Assembly: GCF_021155775.2 (NCBI RefSeq)
Contig: NC_060235.2
Coordinates: 42,070,701 to 42,134,700, forward strand
Reading direction: 5' to 3'
Origin: Neodiprion pinetum
Lineage: Eukaryota; Arthropoda; Insecta; Hymenoptera; Diprionidae
Length of the DNA stretch: 64,000 bases
How positions within the stretch are numbered: position 1 is the stretch's first letter; every line of letters starts with the position of its first letter. The notes beneath the pieces were generated by a model that saw only the letters and a program-made list of their open reading frames with translations, was not told where the DNA came from and did not search any database. This document shows positions 1 to 15,100 of this stretch, one piece after another. Position numbers and translations under genes: made by a program.

Positions 1-159
1 CCGCCGGCGTCTGTCCGTGCCACATGATCAGGCCGGTGCTTTTGTTCGTGGAGATTTCGAATCCCAGGACTTCCTTCTCTTCTTCGTGGGTCATCACCGA
101 CCTCTCGAGTTCGAGCCAGCCATCGCCGCGGAAAGCCACGTCCGATGCTATTTCAACGG
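1..159 (-). CDS. trol: Perlecan exon 53 (partial): start of laminin G3
   Basis: Begins after TTTTTTCAG in phase 1 with VEIASDVAFRGDGWLELERS and continues EEKEVLGFEISTNKSTGLIM, the first strands of the third laminin G domain. The window ends inside it, so the C-terminus and the 3'UTR of the long form are not visible. Confidence 0.92.
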
Positions 160-3100
160 CTGAAAAAACGACGGTGTTTAGCGGCGGAAACAGTACTGCT
201 GGTATCGGTGACCCGAACAAAGAAATAAATCTGAAACAATGTACTCACGAATTTCGCATTGGAGTCCGTTGAAACCGAGCCGGCAGTCGCATTTGTAACC
301 CCCGTGAAGATCGGTGCACGTTCCCGCGTTTTTGCAGGGGTTCAGCAATTCGCACTGCTTCAAAACGTTCTCGCAGTTTCTGCCAACGTATCCGTATTCG
401 CAAACGCAGGAATAGTCGAGGGTCTCCGTCTGTTGGCAGTCTCCGTGAACGCACGGATTCGAGACGCAGGGATCGAACTGCGTCGTTGACGGCGAGGTTG
501 GCGGCCTTGTGGGAGTCGGTGTTGTTTCGTACGGCGGGAAATCGGTATGATTTGAATATTTTCCCATGCAATCTCGGATGTTGGACGATTCGACGACTGA
601 CTTGAGAATGTCGATGTTCTGCCCCGCGATGTCGAACTGTTATTGAAGCATTTCACGTTATCCGATGGTCCACGAGTTCGATGCCGATTCTTAACGTACC
701 TTGCTTATGCAGCCTCGGAAGTTCTTGTCGATTCCCACGTTCCTGTTTACCGCAACCCTGCGGCTGTTCACCCCTCCGATGTACAAGAGAGTGTCGAGGT
801 TCATGGTTTTCGAAGAACCTGGCGACCTTCCCTCGACTTGGGCCTCTCCGTTGACGGACAGTTTCCCTTCTTTGAAGTCTCTGCTCGCCCTCACGTGGAG
901 CCAAATTCCTGGCTGCACAACGTGGTTCGATCTTACCACCGCCATTCCGGAGCCCAAGTCGAATCGCAACTCTACGTGTCTGTCCTTTATTACGAGGGCT
1001 ACAAAGTCGCCCAAACCTTCGTTGTTCTGAGCACAGTACATCAGAATTCCGTCGCCCGAGTCCGATGGTTTAAATGTCATAGCTAGTTTAATCCTGAGAT
1101 ATGCGGGGTATAAATGTCAATTAGTAAAACAGTGATTGTCTTATACGGTGAATTTTGTGAAATGGTTCGATAAAAAGTGTGTGTGAAATATTCAGGACTT
1201 TTGCAACTGGTTTTCATTCCTTTTTTCATTTCAAACCGAAATTCCATCTTGATTTATTGATACCATATCACATACTCACGTTAGGCTTGACAAAACGATA
1301 TGAATATTTGAGGCATACCTTTGAATACTACATTCAATAGATTTAAACGAACACGCAATAACAATGAAAAATCTCATCTAAGTTCTAAAAAAGTTAATCA
1401 AATGATAGTGAAGCAAAACTAAAAAATGGTCAACCGTAAAGATACGTAAGCAGGCAGCAAGCTGTTTAAAGTATACAAACTAAATTATTTGTAATATATA
1501 CATAATAACTGCCGGCTTCCTCCGTTGATAGCAGTTTTCTTACTACGAATTTGGAACTGTTTTCGTCTTACACATGATTCGTATCTATCTAGAATATAAT
1601 AGAATCAAGAATTCACCAAATTGTGAAGAACCGAACGGGAGCATTACTAGTCTCGTAAGCAAAGAGATACTGTTAAATCAAGTAACTCACGTTTGTGTAC
1701 AACTGTGATTGCGAAGATGGACGAAAGTGTAATTCAAAGCAGTATAACATTACAGCTTTCAGCCATAATTCATGCTTGGCATGATTCGAACGAAGTACAG
1801 TCCCTTCTCATCATGCGTATGCTCGAAGGTTGGTTTCTCGTAAGCTTTATACAGTACATGTAATTTTACGCTGGCAGAGATATTCGCCAATCAACGAGCG
1901 TGAGGGTTTCAGAATTTGGCGATAGTTTCATCGGGAGATTTCGTTACAAGGCCGATTTCAGCTTCTCCTACAGCTTTGAAAACGGACACTTACCGAGAAG
2001 CTACCGCACGCGGAATATTCAGAACCAGAAGCAACGAACTGGGATTTTTATTAGACGAAATTTATTCTGAGCAACTGATATATGGAATGAGCGAAATTCG
2101 AAAAAAAGACAAAAAAAAAACGAAAAAATTAATAAAACAAAATCAAAATACGTTCACTTGTCACATCAATTTTTATTTTGCTCGTAGATTATTTCTGTGT
2201 ATGTATATATGCATGTATTGTCAAGTAGGCTTGGCCTAGTGAGTATATATAAGTAGATATATTCGAATTCATTTCAATGCGTCAACAAGTATATATATTT
2301 ATATATATTTTATACATGTAGATTCTTATAGATATAAGTACAAACATATTATTCAAATTCAATTTGTTTCAATTCATTTTGTAAATGTAAGCTAGTTTTC
2401 GTTTAACATTTAAATGTTCATTTAATGCTACCGCGCCATATTATTACAGTTTTTCAATCGCTAAGCCTCGTACGATGTAGTTAAATGCAACTGGTGTGGC
2501 AGTGGTTTGATCGTGTCTAACTTAAAAAAAAAAAAATAATAATAATAATAATAAGTATAACAGAAGTAAGTGGCTTACAGCGACGCGTTAAATGCATTAA
2601 TTAAAAAGCTGTACAAAACGTTAATTAATAATTAGTAAACTGACCGAAGTTTTTTTATTACATTTATTCAGCACCGTATGATAGTTTTTTGTTGTGAAAA
2701 ATTATTTTCGCGACACGAATTTGAATCTTTCGAGTACAGAAAACGTGAATTGAGTTGAAAGATAAGAAGGTACTCATGGTATCCCGAAATACAGACATTT
2801 GGCGTGTATAAAATTGCGACACGGGATTCCGTGCATTCATGATACGGGGGCGAGATCCATGTGGTTTTTGGATGAACAATCGTACTCTTATCGGTGAACT
2901 TGCGTACATCGTGTTAAAGTGTGTTGTCAGGTAATTTATTACTGTAACCAAATATTTTCTGTACTGCTAGTTACGTATGCGTCGGATTGGTGTCAATTTC
3001 ACAATTTAGTGTGTCGCTTTAGTTCGTTGTGGTGTTGATTAGCACGTGGTCTGGCTCTGATTTTTTTGAATGAGCGCGGTCGCAACTTGGACCCATGTTT

Positions 3101-6100
3101 TTTAGGCGTGAATCGTTTACCATGCCTGAAAATAATTTTGCCCAGTTAGGTTCATTTCACGTTATCATTTGGAAGAATTTCCAAAGCGAAGACATCGGAT
3201 GATATTATGACTGTTTAACAATCTTAGCTGAATATTGTTATTAGATTGGACGCAATTTTTTCATCCGCTCAATATTGTTTATCGAAAGTCGTGGAGATCG
3301 TGCCGTCATCTTTGAATTCGGAATGATAAAACAATTTGCAACATCATTAATCAAGTACGTATGGTGGATGGATTTTAATTTATGTTAAAGATTTGTAAAA
3401 ACATAAAAGTAATGAAATCATTCCACTAAAAAATCCTGGCACACCCTGGTGAAGAAAAAGCGAATAGCAAACTATGAAAATAGAAATCAATGGCGGATCG
3501 CGCTCTAAGCTGCATAATAAAATGGAAAAATATTGTGAATTAACAACTACTTTCAATCCAAATCTAGGGGATTTCCACACTGTTTTCAACTCAGTTATCA
3601 ACGTGCAAAAATGTATACTTACTTGCGTAATGCCTTGGGCGTTGGGTACGCTAAGTATGCATTGCTATCCAAGAACGCTGGCTCGTCAACGCTCATGTCT
3701 AATTCGCATTTGTGACCACCCCTGCCAATTGGACAGTCACAAGTGAAACCGTCGCCTATATCGTTGCATGTACCTTCACCGCAGGCCCCTGGGAGTAAGA
3801 GAATCACACAGCATGATGGAATTTGTCGGTATCAAAATTTGACACTGACTCATACAGAGCAAACGTAGCAATATGGATTCGTGTTTTGCTTACCTGGATA
3901 ACATGCCTGTCCAACAATGTCGCAGAGGTTTCCGCTGTATCCTGCAGGGCAGAGGCACCTGTATCCTTCTTCGGTAGCGGCTTCCTGACAAACTCCTCTA
4001 TTGCTGCACGAATTTTCGACACAAGTTTCGCAGGTAGTAGTGCCGACGCTTTCCAACTGGTCGGTGATCAAATTGATTTCCTTTGATCCGATGACCAGTC
4101 TACTGATGCAACCCACAAAGCCGTCGGATACCGTTGCTTCCGAGTCAACCCTTTGGTAGTCGGGAACACCTCCTACGTACAGCGGCTCCATCAAATCCAA
4201 CGTTTGCAACCTGCCTGGGGCGGTACCTGAGTAGGGGCTTTGAGGATCGCCAACTATCGTCATTCTTCCGTCTTTCCGGCTACGATAGAGCTTGATTGTG
4301 TGCCATTTTCCTAAAGTGACAGGATTCCGTGCTCGGATAACGGCTGGACGAGATCCAAGGTTGAACCTATGCAACGCGAACAATCGCACGAAGACGGTCA
4401 AAAGGTTGTGAATCCTGGGCTTGCTAATCGGATAAAATTCGATCTAACCTCGATAAAACGTTACGATTGAATACCTGAATTCCGGATATCCTCCGACGAG
4501 AGAAAGAGCAATGAAGTCTCCACCGCCGTCGCTCTTCTCAGCATTGTAGAGAATAATACCGTCGTACATTTCAGGCTTGAACGATACTTCGATATCGAAT
4601 TTAAGCATGGCTTCTTGCAGGGGCCGGAAAGATATGTAACTCTCGGGGGCTTGATTGAAGTACGGCACCACGCCAGTCACAACCAGGATTTGCAGTATTT
4701 CCACGCTCGTTTGGCCGTTGCTCGCGGTGCAGATGTACGTGCCCGCATCTTCGGCTTTCACGTTCACCAGTGTAAGGTGATTCTAATGGAAAGTAAAGAG
4801 TGCTGCGTTAAACCTACCCGTCATGGCAGTATTCGAGTAGTCTCACTAATTATCGGTCAGCTGTTTCATACGTACATTCTGTTTTCTACTTTCGTTCGGC
4901 AAAATACCTCCAAGTTTAGCCCACTCGAATGCAACCGGTGGTTCTATGTCACCCTTGCAATCCATCGAGAATCCCGCTCCATACGGCACAGCTGTCGTTT
5001 CTACAGCTGGTGAATCGTTGTTCCCACCTGGATTGGTGATGAACTCATGACACGGGTATTCAAGTGAACAGGAAGACAAACTTCGGTAAGATCTTAGCGG
5101 ACATTTAAGACAGAGCACTTTGACGTTTATTACAGAAGACCGTAATTGTTATCTTCGAGAGCGTGACGAAATCGATTTTACTCACCCAGTGAAAATCGGT
5201 AAGCAGAGACACAAAAATATGAGTGATCCTGTTAGTAGGTTTCGTTGACTGGACATGTCTTGTCTTACAAGTGAATTTAAGTTTTGCAAAGTAGAATTGA
5301 GGAAAAAAGTTCGGTTGGTCTACACTACCTTGAATTATGAGATTGTAGTCCTGTTCGGCGCTCGTTTCTCGCGTTTCGGCTATACAACGATATACTCCAC
5401 TGTCACCTCGAACAACATTCTCAAGTCTCAGCACAGGTCCAACCGCTCTTGCATTTGGTGGCAGTGATGAATACGTGGGTCGGATCCATCGGAAGCGCAC
5501 GTCTTGACCGCCGGAGCTTTCACACCGTAAATTGACGGTATCTCCAATGTTGACGAGTTCACTACTAGCTCGTATGCGGAGGGAGATCTGTGGTGCTCGA
5601 GCTAGGCATTCACAAGTTCGTTAGTTACGATGCACAGAAAATCGGGCAGAAAATCTGTTTGACCATAATCCGAAGTTGTGCCAGAATCTAGTAATGTAGA
5701 TTCTCTTTACACTTTGGATGAAATCTCCAGGTTGAAACTGTTCTCGTTACAATTTCGTGTAATTGTGAGTCGAAATTGCACAATTTTCGGAATGGACTAA
5801 TAGATTTCTGTCCTTAATCGTTACGCATGGGTACATAAAAGTGAACAATGAGACCGGTAATGACATGTGAGGTAAGATGCGATTGGACAATAAAAGCAGT
5901 ACACGGGATGCAGAAAAAGTGAAGCAGAGCATGTTTCAGAATCGGAAATAGAAATTCTGATTAACCTCCGATAAACAGAATGTGTACGGATCACGATTGT
6001 ATAACGGTACGTCTATTCGAGATTTTAGCGAACTGCTCACGAACTCTACTAGTACAGCGTGCCTGATCACCGAATAGATGCTATCGTGTAAATTTTTTAG

Positions 6101-9100
6101 TCAATCCTTTGTACAGCTCGTAGAATCATTAGCGGACTTCAGATTGCACAAGTGTGACGAAACGATCACAAACACGAAAGAATAGCTTGCTAAGAGGAGG
6201 ATGAGTGTCTAATCAAGTTGGAAGAAATGTTAAGATTCGATCACGGACCTCACGGAGAAACATATCTGTGTACAAACCGCGTTGCCATGGTGGATAGTGA
6301 CGATATTGTCTGTTATTGCAGAATCGCTCGTCGCTCCCGTCCATGCAGTCGATCAAGCCGTCGCAGAGATAGCGCTTGTCAATGCATTCGTTGCTTCTGC
6401 ATTGGATTTCGGTATCGCTGCACAACGCTCCGTACACTGGCATGCAATCCGCAAGCAAATTAACTACTAAATTATAATACGAAATGTGTAGAGGTTTTTA
6501 ATCTCGGGAGCCCTTGCGAGAACTACGGTTGTACGATTCTGCAATGCGATCAGCTGAAACGACTCGCAAATATGTTAAAGAAATAATAAGCATATTGGTC
6601 GTCTTATTACGTTGGTTAATGCATGGAAACTTCTAGAGAATAGCGTGATAAGCATAAGACGGTTTTTTCTACTTATTTGATCCGTTTGGTGATTCTGATT
6701 CTATGATTAAAAGAGAAAATGACGATAGATACAAGCACTGAATCGGGTACAGATTATTGATTTCTAAATTATGTACGGGGTTGTTTATCAAATACTGGCC
6801 GCGAATGTGACAGACGCAGCCAATTCCACTCACTAAGGGTTCAACGGGCAATACTCGACAAATGACCCTGTAATTCTCTCTCGAATTACTTTGTCACAGC
6901 GATAACGTTTAAGGTGACCCGAAGTGAATATTTTTAATATTGGGGAAAGTACGGTTTATTGATCTACCACATCAATTAATCCATTCTATAAGAAAGTGTA
7001 GAGCTAGAAATGTACTTTCTATGGAACCGTCCAATTTACCCGGTGATTCAACTTCCCTACTTTCTGCTATGAAACACGCTGCATCGTGACGGTTAGAATG
7101 AAAAACAAGCTATCGCATCATTTTAGTACGTTATCGTGTATTTAATACCGTCAGTATCGATCATTATTGGGGCAAGAAAATTCAACGGAGCGTACTTGCT
7201 TCTTGAAAATGATGATTCGTACTGATTTGACAACCAGTGTATTTCAGGCAAGCAATTCAAAGTCCTACATAGATAATCTGTGTATTGAGAGTATTAAACT
7301 GTCAATCTATTAAAGAAAAATCAGAGTTCTCTAGAAAGATTAAGGTAACAAAGAACTGGAATGGTTCTACTATTAGTGGTTACGATAAAAATCTTAAAGA
7401 TATGGTCATTGAGGGATATAGTGCGATTTGTGTAGTAGGGATGATGAACGGTCTCAACGACGGTGCTTCGATTTAAATTCAAACATCTGGATCTGGGCTT
7501 AAATACTCACATTCGACTCGTAAATTGACGTAATTCTCGCTTCTTACTCCATAAGCATCGGTGACCCGACATATATATCTTCCGCTATCTTCCGCCCTAA
7601 CTTGAGGCATTTCCAGATAATTATCGCGTTTGTACGAGTTGGCCGGGAGATCTGATCCTTCCCTACTCCATTCGACAAGTGATCGACTCTGGAATGGGGG
7701 ACAATCGAGCCGTACGCTATTGCCAACGAATGCGGAAACGTCTCGCTGGGTACTGGTGACAGGAGGCCCGTACTCTGAAACGGAAGATACGCGAATGTAA
7801 ACGCGAGGAGAACAAATTTGTCTTGGCTCACCAAGGGTGAAGCTTTCATACTCGTAACGCGTGTGAGTTTTAGTATATCGATATCTGCCGGAGGTGGTGG
7901 AATCATGATTTGTACCTGAAGTGACTGAAACTTCGGCGACCGCTTCGGCACTTCCAGCATGATTTGTTGCTGTGCAGACATATTTTCCAGCATCTTCAAA
8001 GGTGATACCGTGGAATTGGAGGACTCCGTCGGTCTGACTGACTCGGTTAGAAAGACCCTGTTGACTGACTTGCCACCTAACAGTGATGGGCTGATCTCCT
8101 ATAGCGCTACAATTCACGAATGGGCTGTCACCTGGCCTCACGGTCTGTCGGATCGGCTCCAACAGGATTCTTGGTGGAGCTAAGCAAAACGAACGAAAAT
8201 TTATACTACCATTGGTCAAACCCTAGGATCAATTCGTGTTTGTCAAGATGACTATGATATATCTGCCTGCATGTACCAGAGCGGTCGGACAACTTACTTA
8301 TGATTTCTAAATAAGTCTTCGCTTGGAATTCGATACTTCCGGTGGTGCTCGTCCCTTGGCAGACGTATTCTCCAGCCGCTCTACTCGTCACAAGAGGTAT
8401 AGACAGAGTGCCGTCGCGCACGCTGCTTCCTTCTGGCAAACTCCCGCCATCACTCCTCTTCCAGTCAAGATAAAGCTTCCGGTCACCGTTGAATATCTGA
8501 CAGCGTATCTCAGCTCGTCCCCCAACAGGAATCCTCATTGTCTCGCTGGGAATCTCCACTACAGGGCCACTCTATCCCAGAACAATCAAATCAGTTTGTG
8601 CAAAAACATCACCGTACTCCGTGGATTTCATACTTGTACAGTAGAGGTTGGATGCTAGTTTTTCTTTCCAATTGGCGAACGTCTCCAAAAAGCGAATGAA
8701 ACTTACCGGGTTAGGTGACGGTGGGACTATTTCATTATCTTTTACAATAAGCTCGATGCGTTCTTCGGCTACGCCCTCGCCATTTGACGCAGTGCACGTG
8801 TAGATACCCTCATCTTCGAAGGAGACTGAGCTTATTTCATGGACAGCGTCGTACGAGCGGGTTCTGCTACTGCCTGGACTATAGAAGTAAGCAGAAAAAG
8901 TTACTCTTGGCATTTGTTCGCGTAAGAGAGCAGGAATGTAATTTGATTCTCGACTAATATTGAAATAATAATACACTGGCAAGTCACTACGCCGAGAGCA
9001 GTTGTGTGATAAGGTACTTTCATTCATTAAAAACCTTTAAGCCAGACAATTAGAAAATTTACGTCACAATAACGCTCCTCATTTTGCCGAACATATTAAC

Positions 9101-12100
9101 AAGAAACCCTAGGTAGGTTGACCCTTCGGATTTTGATCTAGTTCATTTATGTAATCTACTTTGGTATTGGTGGGTGGTGTTTGAATAAGATCCGATCGCC
9201 ATAAGTTGGACTATTCAATTGGCTCTCTTGTAGAAAATATTGAACGCGATTTATTCTTGCTGTTTTCATTGGGTGATAACGGAAGACAATATAACTTCGT
9301 TGTCGATCGTAGAATGATTGGAAAAGTCTGTTCTCTTCAAGGATCGAACGATACACCGTACATTCATATAATAATATTAATAGACTTACTATCCGGGGCC
9401 CTTGTTCCATTCGACTGTGGGCGGTGGCTGGCCAGTTGCGCTGCAGGTGAACCGCACTCTCTGGCCAACTCCGATTATCAGAGGAGTTCGGTTGGATGGT
9501 GTGATTGTGATTACTGGTTGTGAGTTAATTTCGAGGACGGCAATTGTAGAAGTCGATCCGACCGCGTTTGATGCTGTACAAGTGAAGCTTCCGCCGTCAT
9601 CCAGAGTAACGTTGCTGAATCTCAGCACGCCAGAAGATAGCTGCTCTACGTTCGAGCTGAACGGTCTGCCATCCTCTCGAGCCCAGATGAGCTCTGGTGT
9701 TGGGATTCCCTTTTCAGCACGGCATGCGAACATCGCTGACCCGCCGACGAGAACGCGTTGCCTCTTCTCCGGGTACAGGGCTATGACTGGCGCCTCTCGA
9801 GCTGCAAAACCGAGACGATATAATATTCAGGTGTGGAACCGTACGGTTCGACTGCAAGCATTTCGAATTGCACGGCGGTCTGACATTCATTCCGCATCAT
9901 GTAATGATTTCAGTCACCGCAAACGATTCCGCGTGGTTGTGTACTCACGTTCTATTTCAATCACAGCGCTGCCCTGCGAACTTCCGCCACTGTTGGTAGC
10001 TTGGCAGACGTAAATTCCTCGATCCGAAACTTTCGGTTCGAGGATCCTGAGCGTACTTCCGACAATTTGAATATGAGCACCAAGAGGTTCTCCGCGTTTT
10101 GTCCATGTAACAGAAGGTGCAGGGTTGCCCGTCACGACACATTTGACTTCAGCTACTGTTCCTTGGAAAACGGTCTGCCTTGCTGGTTCAATTGTGACGG
10201 CTGGAGGTCCGGTCGATGATTGGATTGATATTCTCGCGTTGTTGGTAGTCGTTACTCCTTGGAAGCTGGTTGCCGTGCACACGTATATGCCGGAGTCGGA
10301 AGGACTAGGATTGTAAATTGTCAAAACTCCCCCTCGTTCGGTAGCAGAAGGTGGCAATGGTAGGTTTCCGGCCCTGGTCCAAGTGATTGTGGCATCAAGC
10401 GATGCGGTGCACACAAGTTGGACAGGTTCAGTGGGGCCACCTACCCATTCGATAGGGTCAATAATTGGTCTGTCTGGTGGTGGCTCACGGCGTTCTGTGG
10501 TAAGAGAATAGGAAAATATTTACCATCTCAATGAACAAACTTTCGCTAGGAGTGAAATTTCTCGATGATGATATAATCTATTTACCAGTGATGTAGAGAA
10601 TCGTTCTTTGTTCGGTGGTACCGGCACTATTTCGCGCGATACACTTGTATTCATCTTCGTCGCTTTTCCTGGCGGAGGGTAGTCTCCAAATACCATTTTC
10701 AAAGGTTGCGCTGGGATTCATTTCACCTCGGACACGAATCCACGATACTTCGGGCTGTGGAACACCCGATGAATCACAATGGAATTCGGCGGGATTCCCT
10801 TCTTCGACCGTCAAGTAACTTGGCTTGATTGCTATTGTTGGCTTCGAACCTACGTTACCTAAAGAAGAAATTCTTTCATTGCATCAGATGAGACTTTTCC
10901 ATCAAATTCTTTCTGTCACGCTGTAGTTATTATAACGAATTTCGGAGAAAAGAAAGGTATTAATTCTACGGCCAAGGGTCACGAAACGGTCCTTTTTTCT
11001 GCTTTTCGGATGATCCGTAACAATTCTACGAAACCGTCGCGTTTACATTGCGACAACTTTTACGAATCGTGTGTTAAAGAAATACCTGTTCTTCGTAGCA
11101 GACTCTTCGGAAATGCTGCATCCGAGAGAAAATCGATTTCACTCACAAAACGTGTTATTTCAGTTCAATTTGACATACGAATACACCATTGTGATTAAAG
11201 AGCTTGATTAGAATGCTGGCTTACCTTCAACAGTCAGAGACACGGTTTCGACGGCGACATTGATTCCGTCGCTGACTTGGCAAACGTATACACCGCTGTC
11301 GGAGATCTTGACATCTCTGATAATAAGAAGACCACGAGCGTCGTCGTAGCTTCGACCAGGCGGCAGTTCACCATCCTCCTTCTGCCACTGGATGTCGATT
11401 GTGTCCTATTTGATTCGGAAAAAAACCTCAGTGCGATTCCGTCATTGAAATAATTTCAATTTTCATTTCATGTACGAAAATTCATTCAACAAATTACGTG
11501 GCAGGCACTTACGCTGTCCTCTGACCTTCCGGAACAGTAATATCTGACTGTCGTGCCGGCCTCGACGATTTCAAGACCTGTCTGACGGATCGTGACGATG
11601 ATTCTCGGCGGATTAGGCGGCGGAGGTGTGATCGTGGTGGTGTCTGGGACTGTAATGTTATTTCAAATTTTTTTACCCTGTCCGTCGCTTCAGTTGGGTA
11701 TTTCTCATCCATGTAGGTACTCATCAAAGTGTTTGTGCAATTTTATAATCAAGCACATGTTTTCATATATGCTGTGACTCAAGTGGAATGAATATGATCC
11801 AAAAAATCCGAAAGATTTCGGTTTGTGTACAAGAATTAATGGGAATTAAATTTACGCTGCTTTGCTGTTGTCTTTTCTCAAATATTCATACTATTACCAA
11901 GAGGACAATGTAAGTTGTATGCAGTAATATATTCTTTTCGTAGTATACTTATTCACGCCAAACAAAAATTAATGTAACCACGATCTTATTGCATATAATA
12001 TTTAGATCGGAGGTAACACGCCAATTGTAAAGCAAAAAAGTTCGTTCTGACAATAAAGTGAGCTGTGCATTACTTCGCGAACACAACACAGTACATATTG

Positions 12101-15100
12101 AACACCGCCCCAATATTGAAGCCGCCGTATTAAAATTATAGTCTGCATAATATGACAATTGGGACGCTAGAGCTACAACGAATATTCATTATATGTCATG
12201 GTACGGACAGTATGTGTACACAGAAACTACACAGATGTAAAAATGTGAAAGGACCCATATTAGATGCCATCAAACCTGATATTGATGCCACTAAGGTAAC
12301 GAGGAATGTAATTTGTATCCTGTTCTGATCTGTCAGACTAACGAAACCAAGTTTGGATAGTTTCGGCCTGTGACTTTGCGATAGTTTTTTCGAACCTTCG
12401 GTTTTTTGAATTGATTGCATCCAGTGAATGACGTTTAACGGTACCGGATATATTAAATGACCGTGTAGTATATGATTCCGATTTCACCGAATTTCAACGA
12501 TACCGCGACACGAGCACTTTGGGTACCAAGATGATGATTCGCATCAAACGGACTTTCGAGTCATGTTTTTGCGAATAACACACTTCATATCTAGGTACGT
12601 GGAAGGTGTTTAAGAAGCATGCCGACTTTCATCAGTCACGGTTCGTGGATATCTGCCTGACGAATAAGTGCACGATGTGAGGATTTGCAAGTCCACGTAT
12701 GAAGCTTTTTATACAGTGACTAGTCATGATCAATAAACATATGCTCTTGATTCTGTTACAGTGTTTGAGTGTTGATCAAATCGAAATTCGTAATTGTTTT
12801 GCAAAAGATATTTTCTGATTCACTTCATTCGAGTTTGGCATCTAGGTCTTGACAGTGAACAAAGACTTGACCTAGGTACGTATTGTGAACTGTGAAATTC
12901 TTGTCAAGATATTGTACGAGTCCTTATTTGTGAAAGATCCAGTACTACAGTGGCGGTAGAATTATTCAGAATTCGCCACACGCCAATAGCTCGGGTCCAC
13001 GGTGTAATGGATCACCGAGGAGATTACGGATATTTCGTCGCGAAAATGTATTAAAACTGTAATTTCCAAATTCAGGGTACAAAAAGAAATCCATGATTGT
13101 GATACAATGAATTCGCAATTTACTTACAGTCGTATTGGCAGTATGGTCCACTGAATTGCGGCGAGCAGTGACATTTGACATTATCGTATCCGTCGAGTTC
13201 GCAGCTTTGTTCGTTTCCATTGCACGGGCAAAGATTGCAGGATCCTAGGATACTGCGGGATCTGTCGTACTCGTTCCTATAATATCCATGGGCGCAGGTT
13301 TCGCAGGAACTTCCCGTGTATCCCGACGGGCATCGGCAGACTTCGACTTGAGTAGCGCGTCTGTTGGTTGGCACGTGTTGCACAGCCGTGTCAAGACTGA
13401 CATCGCTGATATAAGTTGCAATCATTTCCTGACTGTGCGTTGCACGGACCAGAATAGCTTCCAAGTTTGCAAGGACGGTCATGAGATCCACACGAGACGC
13501 GCTACGCGGACCATCCTTCGTCAGTCGTTTCCATGCTGATTCAACTAATGGCACGCTGTATGTCTGTGAATGAATTTTAATGCAGAAATTCGTGACAACG
13601 TTGCAAAATGTCACCCCCTCTAGCTTAATTAATACTGCTACGAAAGCTGAAAATACACGATGATGATACACACCAGCGAGTAATCTGATTGGATTTCTTC
13701 AGGATTGACCCAGAAGAGAGTTATGCTATTGCCGATAAGAACAATATCTTGATCTTTATCGATCTGTGCGCCGGCACGGGTAGCGATTCGCTGGGTCAAA
13801 TTTAAATTCCCACCATAGCTCTTTATCTGGTTACCCGTTATGAAAGATGGCAATGACCAGAAAAGTCTCTGGCTCCGAGTGTCCGGATAACGGTAACCGA
13901 TCTCATTTGTAGCAGTTTGAATGTCGAATCCTTCCGTTATCACTTGGCTTCGTCCGCTGTATACGGATAAACTAGTTTCATTTTTTTCGAAATATTCAAA
14001 ATATAGATCAATCAGAACGTTGCAGCCTGTGCCAAGTTCGTTTTGTGCATTTAGAGTGGTGTTTGAGACTTGAAGTTCAATCACGCACCTTCGTTTATAA
14101 AATTCTATATTTGATAAAAGAAGAATAAAATCAAGCTTTTCACCATAATGGATTAATAATAAAATCTTACGTGTCTGTGAGAGTAAAGCCATGATTGGAA
14201 TCGAGAATAAGGGTTGGCTTCTGAATGACATAAAGGGAGCTTTCGTGACACTCCTGGGAAACTCCGCTACAGAAACATTCATTGCAACCATCTGGGTTAC
14301 CGGCGGATAGTCCGAAGGTCGATGCACGGCAGCGATCACATTCACGACCCACGACGTTAGGTTTACACGGACACTGTTCGATGTAAGAATTGGTCCCGAG
14401 AGATCCGGCCGGGTTACACTTTGTTGAGTTTCTGGAGGGTAAGTCTCGTAGCTGACAATCTTCAGGAGTTCCTCGAGTTGGGTCACCTTCGTACCCAAAT
14501 TCGCAGGATTCGCATTTTTGTCCGGTTGTATGATCGCGACAATACTGGAATAGACGAAAGAAAATTGAATATTTCACCCGCATAAAAAGCAAATAAAAGG
14601 CGAGTTACTCCAGCGGTGTTGGAGGTTACGGCAGAATCGAAAAGTCTGATTATTGTAGCGTTCAATTTCAATTATTTCAACAAACCTCGCAGACTCCGGT
14701 TTCCGGATGGCACTGGGTTGCATGTCCGTAACATTCGCAGGGCTCGCACAAGCCAAGATACAATCCCTCATCAGCTCTGGTGTACCCGACGTCGCAGTCC
14801 TCGCAAGATAAGCCTTTGTATCCGACGGGGCAGCTACACTGTTCAACTTCAACCGCGCGTTCTCTGCCGTTGTTTGTGCCTACCGCGGTATCCAGAGACA
14901 CCGAAGAGAGTCTGAAAGGTTCCGACGTTAGCAATTCTTCCAATCGTTTGGGACCTTTTTCTGATCGAGGTTGTCCTTCTCTCTCATACTTACGCAGCTT
15001 CATCGGTATGTGTGGTATACGTTGCCTTAATACGGATTGCCTGTACGTCAGCTAAAGCCATAAGAAGACTCTCTCGATTAATGGTAGTTCCGTCGATTCG

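Noticed and set aside
9402..10013. 203-codon open frame on the plus strand
   Set aside because: It is the antisense shadow of Ig-coding exons; the minus-strand reading has the conserved Cys/Trp pattern.
13638..14498. Continuous minus-strand open frame across laminin EGF and laminin IV-A
   Set aside because: The middle part is an intron that happens to stay open; the laminin EGF is in a different frame and joins by splicing at 14171 to 14088.
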